DNA of 64,000 nucleotides from Polyporus tsugae (taxonomy: Eukaryota; Basidiomycota; Agaricomycetes; Polyporales; Polyporaceae): NCBI GenBank assembly GCA_024305745.1, contig JAHRBS010000007.1, positions 3,224,001 through 3,288,000 on the forward strand, given 5' to 3'. Under the pieces are notes generated by a model. It searched no databases and had not been told where the DNA came from. It worked only from the letters and a program-made list of their open reading frames with translations. Made by a program: the position numbers and the translations under genes. This document shows positions 60,012-64,000 of this stretch, piece by piece (position 1 is the first letter of the stretch; the number at the start of each line of letters is the position of its first letter).

Positions 60012-63000
60012 ATGTCAGTTCCCGCTCTTCCTCTCCCTCTGTCACGTTCCCTCATGTCTCCTCTCGCTTACCCCGACTACTTTCTTCCCCAGACACACCA
60101 TCCCCACTCTCTCCACCACCACTCCCATCATTCCGCTTACTCCTCCCAGTCCATCACCCTCCACCATCCCCATCAACTCCCTTTAGCCCGACAAATGCAG
60201 CATCCCCCTTCACCCCCCATCCCCATCGACCCATCCTTGGCCCTCTACCAGCCCCAATACTACGCCTACCAGCAACCACAACAGCAGCAACATATGCCGC
60301 CTCCAAATCTCACCTTGTCCGCTAGCCTCTCATCCCCATCCTCACATGGCTCCGAGACTATCGGCACCCCTCCCAACGACACAATCTCCATTTCCGGAAA
60401 CGCTAACGGCAAGCGCCCCGCCTCCTCCAACAGCATGGGCAGCAGCAGCAAGAGGCCACGCCAGGACGACGATGGAGAAGCACAAAGTCCTAGCACCGAG
60501 AAGGGTGACGAACCCAAGGCTAAGCCCACGCGTGGTTCCAGGTACGTCCGCTCTTCAACCCATCTTCCTCCTTTCTAACCCCCCGTGCAGGGCATGTACA
60601 GTTTGTCGACGGCTCAAGATGAAATGCGTCGGTGCTGAGAACGGGCCCCCTTGCAAGCGCTGTCAGACCGGTAATCACGAGTGCGTCTTCGAGGAGTCCA
60701 ACCGCGGCAAGCGTTCGACCAAGTGAGTGTCGTACACCATCTCCCTTACAATCTATGAACGCTCATTCCAGTCCTAGGAAGCACGAGATCTTAACTCGTT
60801 CGTTGCGCAAGATGGAGCGCACCCTTGACACCGTCCTCCGCTCTCTTGGTAACCCATCCCTCGCTGCCGGCATTCTTTCCCGATCGCCATCGCCGTCGCT
60901 ACAGGCGCAAAACACTCAGGCCTTGATCAACTCGCCCTCCCCCACTTCCTCCCCCGAAAACCGAAATCACCATTCTTCGTCATCTTTCAATGCCCACCCG
61001 TCGCCCAAAATGCACTCATTACCTGACAACGCCCTCAATCCTCTGGGCTTGCTTGCTGAGGCCAGCTTGGCGAATCGAAGGGCACAGGGGGTATCAAAGT
61101 CCGGGTCCGGAGGAGAGGCATCTAGTGACAAAGTTGGCGTCGCAAGCGACGTCTACTTCAAGCCTGGTGAGCTCTGAGTTCCTAGCTCTAAATATGTTGC
61201 GGAGCTCCGATCTCACGGGACGTCCAGGTCCTATGACAATCTTGCCTTTGAGACGACTTTATATTGAACGGCAGATCCAGCCTGAGATGTTGAGTTTTGT
61301 CAGCACGGAGGAGGTTGTCGCGCTGTTTAAGATGTAAGTCCTTTTCCGCGGCGTGTCTACGGGGCGAACGTGACAACTCTGACATGCGACGAACTGAATT
61401 GACCTTCGGACATTATAGCTACTTCGATCAGCTGAATGTAAGCGTCGGGCATTGACTCCGAGTAACTCCTCGACTCATTGGCGGACACAGGTACAAGCCC
61501 CTTTCCTTGACCCTGAATTCCACACACCATCTTTGGTCTGCTCGCGTTCGCCCTTCCTGCTGACCTCAAGTAAGTTATCTCGGTCCTCATATTCAAATAG
61601 CGCTGAATCATCAGTCCACGACAGTTTGTGCCGTTGCGTCTCGATTTTTTGAAGACCGACCCGAGTTGCACGCTAAGCTCTCTGAGCTTGCCAGGAAGCT
61701 CGCCTTCCAGGTTCCAGCGCGCGGGTATAAGTCTGTTGAGATTGTGCAAGCGTATCTCATCAACGTCCTATGGGGCTGTGGTCCCGTTCAACGGTACGAA
61801 CAGGACCAAACGTGGATGCTGCTCGGGATGGCTATTAGGTGCGTTCTTCTTTCTTGTCCCCCACACCCCAAGGTCGCACGTTATCTTGGCTCCTGTCCAA
61901 GCTAGATTGGGTCGGCGACGATCTGCGCCTCTTCCCTGTCGCATTAGTTCCCAAAACGCGGGGGAGGACGCGCGCCGTTTACCCGATCTGCCTTGTCTTC
62001 CCCACGTTCCGCCTCTGACATCACCACGCTTCTAAACTTTGCAGGATGGCCACCGACTTGAACCTGCACCGTCGCTCGACGGGTGTGAGCCCCGACACGC
62101 CAGAGGGCCGCGCGCGCGACCGCGAGGTGCGGAATCGTGAACGGACATGGATCATTTCCTTCTGCCTCGACCGCTCTTTTAGTGCGCAGATGGGGAAGCC
62201 GTATTCAATCAAGGAAGAGTGCGTCTAGCTCGGCTCCTTTTCGTCGCTGTCCGGGTGCTGACTCCAGCGTTTGTTTTCCCTTCTGTTCGCTGATCGGTGG
62301 TCCCGGTCACGTCCACGTCGCTGCTTGTGTGGCATAATCGCGATGGGCAGTTACATGATCCGGAATGCACTCCAATGGGCTCGCTCGCCCGGCTCCATCC
62401 CGGCCGATAGCGCGCTCGCTGGCTACGCGGTGAGTCCCTTGTCGATCGTGGACCCACAAGCCTAGACGCTGACGCCTCTCGACGCTGTGCAGGACCTACA
62501 GCGCATCTTGACGCGCAGCCTGGATCTCCTCTACTCGGGAACGACCAACTCGTCAGGCCTGCAAATCGACTGCGACTTCCTGCTCGTCATCAAGACGATG
62601 GAGACGCAGCTTCTCGCGTGGCACCACGAATGGGTGAATGTGCGACAGCTCGCTGGTGCGTGTACGCGTCTTCATCTTGCTTCTCTCTGTTCCGGGAACG
62701 TGTCTGACATGCGTCACGGTTCGCGCCTTCGCTGAATGCAATGCGCACGGACAGCCGAGAGCGAGTACGCTGTCAAGTACCGGATGTTAATTGCGAACTT
62801 CTACTTCCATTACGCCATGCTTACCATCAACGCCTTCGGTCTGCAAAACGCCCTCGAGCGCTCCGCGGTCGACATCGGACACTTCTTCGCGCGTTGCCAC
62901 TCCTCGGCCGTCAGCTGCGCCACCATTATCCGCGACGAGATGGGTCCCGGTGACTTCTTGAAGTACTCCCCGGACTCGACTTTCGTCATGGGGTCCTACG

Positions 63001-63823
63001 CCGTCCTCAGCTTGCTCAAGGTTTGTTCAATATCTGATCCTCATGTATCCATGCGATCTGATCAGTCTGTTGCGCTCGCAGCTCATTCGGCCCGAGTTCC
63101 AGGCGTTCTTGGACCACGAGCAGAAGACAATCGCCATCGTGACTGACGTCGCGAACACCTTCGACAGCGTCGCCGTCGGCCCGATGCATACCCCCGCGCT
63201 GTACAGCTGTTTCCTGCGCGCGCTCGTCAACTCGCGGGCGGACGGCTCAGCGAGCCAGGACGACGGGGACGCGGCGCTGGGTGACCCCTCCGCGGTGTTG
63301 GCGGCGCACGTGAACGGACACGGGCACGCCAACGGCGGCCTCCTCGCGTCAGGAGATTTGTTGGAGAACTTCTCGTACACGGGGGAGATGGGACCTGTGA
63401 TGGACATCTCGACGTTCCCGCCAACGATGGCGCCGACGCCGGCGGGGATGGACATGAGCATGATGTCGATGGACAGCATCCTCAGCTCGGACTTCTGGGA
63501 CAGCGTGCTCGTGCCGGGTGGGTTGCCTCTTCCTTCCGTCGTTGGGGCGCTGCTGGGTGGGGTGGGGAGCTGACGTGCGTCGTGCTTTAGGGTCGTCAAA
63601 CTCTGTCGAGAGTTTGAGCGGGGGGTTCGTGTATGGCATTGGGGGGAGCGGGTTCATCACCCCTCGGATGTGGATGTCCCCCGTGCCGTCCACGGTGGGC
63701 TCGCCGATTCGGAACGCGCAGCACCAGCAGCACTCGATACAGGAAGCGGGAGGCGACCTCGGGCTCAGCGTCCCCGTCCCTGTCGACGGTCAGCAAAGCT
63801 CTGTCACCGAGGTTGGCGCATGA
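60012..63823 (+). CDS. Zn2Cys6 fungal-specific transcription factor
   Basis: Sequence-specific regulator with an N-terminal binuclear zinc cluster and a Fungal_trans middle domain. The start MSVPALPLPLSRSLMSPL (60012) leads into a His/Pro/Gln-rich stretch and SSSKRPRQDDD, a likely nuclear signal. Exon 2 carries ACTVCRRLKMKCVGAENG and PPCKRCQTGNHECVF, spacing C-x2-C-x6-C-x8-C-x2-C-x6-C. Next come RKHEILTRSLRKMERTL (dimerisation-like helix), and the middle domain RGYKSVEIVQAYLINVLWGC, TWMLLGMAIRMATDLNLHRR and RERTWIISFCLDRSFSAQMG. The C-terminal exon must be reached by a short intron (about 63514-63597): LVPG then SSNSVESLSGGFVYGIGGSG and FITPRM, ending SVTEVGA before TGA at 63821; without splicing it stops at 63573. 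Target genes unknown. More than ten exons. Confidence 0.88.
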
Positions 63824-64000
63824 CGCGCGAGCTCCGATTGTCGGGGACTTTGGTATTGAGCGATGCTTTGGGTATCGTTATCCGTGGTATCTTGTAGACT
63901 ACTGTACGTCGTGCGTGTTTTTCCTAGTTGGCCATGCTTTCATCCTCCTCCCCTACTCTTTCTCATTTTCTCTTCGATCCCATTCCTGGCCTGGTCCCAT
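63824..64000. other. Downstream of the Zn2Cys6 gene to window end
   Basis: Only 177 bp, T-rich in its last part. Probably 3' UTR and flank of the transcription factor. Nothing else is seen. Confidence 0.4.

Noticed and set aside
63043..63573. End of the Zn2Cys6 factor at the in-frame stop 63571
   Set aside because: A good GT-AG intron bypasses this stop and joins LVPG to a Ser/Gly-rich exon (SSNSVESLSGGFVYGIGGSG) of the type common at the C-terminus of this family.

Overview
The window is nuclear DNA of a filamentous basidiomycete, most likely an Agaricomycete of polypore type (class and order are inferred from gene content and style, not tested). It is GC-rich and densely packed with intron-rich genes; introns are mostly 50-70 nt with GT-AG ends. 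The gene set is fungal: kexin, Scd6, Coa1, Iml2, Cdc4, a Zn2Cys6 regulator, and a maintenance-type DNA methyltransferase of the kind basidiomycetes keep. I see no rRNA, tRNA, CRISPR array or intact transposon.

Layout from left to right: kexin protease (+, 386-3269); MCM7 replicative helicase (-, 3469-6229); DNMT1-like DNA methyltransferase (+, about 6770-11533); MTH1187/Ecm15-type small protein (-, 11667-12370); ARMC8/Gid5-like armadillo protein (+, 12677-15483); pyruvate dehydrogenase E1 alpha (+, 15766-17227); Coa1 (-, 17440-18286); Cog6 (+, 18512-21081); heat shock factor (+, 21391-23736); arrestin-domain protein with a long repeat-bearing tail (-, 24688-28894); Atg9 (+, 29398-32746); Iml2/TTC39 (-, 33114-35938); EH-domain Irs4/Tax4-like protein (+, 36151-37841); dephospho-CoA kinase (+, 38405-39306); Scd6/LSM14 (-, 39591-41161); Pgs1 (+, 41314-43238); D-aminoacyl-tRNA deacylase (-, 43848-45119); PPIL1-type cyclophilin (+, 45376-46136); Cdc4 F-box/WD40 protein (-, 47709-50580); and, after about 9.4 kb with no recognisable gene, a Zn2Cys6 transcription factor (+, 60012-63823).

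Most genes are single-copy housekeeping functions and are not an operon or biosynthetic cluster. Loose themes are secretory and vesicle traffic (kexin, Cog6, Atg9, arrestin, EH protein), cell-cycle control (MCM7, Cdc4) and mitochondrial metabolism (Pda1, Coa1, Pgs1). Many neighbours are divergent with very short shared promoters or convergent with short 3' gaps.

The strongest anomaly is the methyltransferase gene. From an intron at about 7425 to its 3' end at about 11690 the DNA is AT-rich and almost free of CpG (fewer than 20 by hand count in about 4.2 kb), while its own 5' exons and both neighbours are CpG-rich. The reading frame and catalytic motifs are nevertheless intact. This looks like a methylation footprint on the methylase's own gene, or a gene whose 3' body has a different origin. 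Other points of interest are a six-copy helical motif in the arrestin tail, 5-nt and 8-nt micro-exons, a short uORF overlapping the Atg9 start, and the long gene-free interval.
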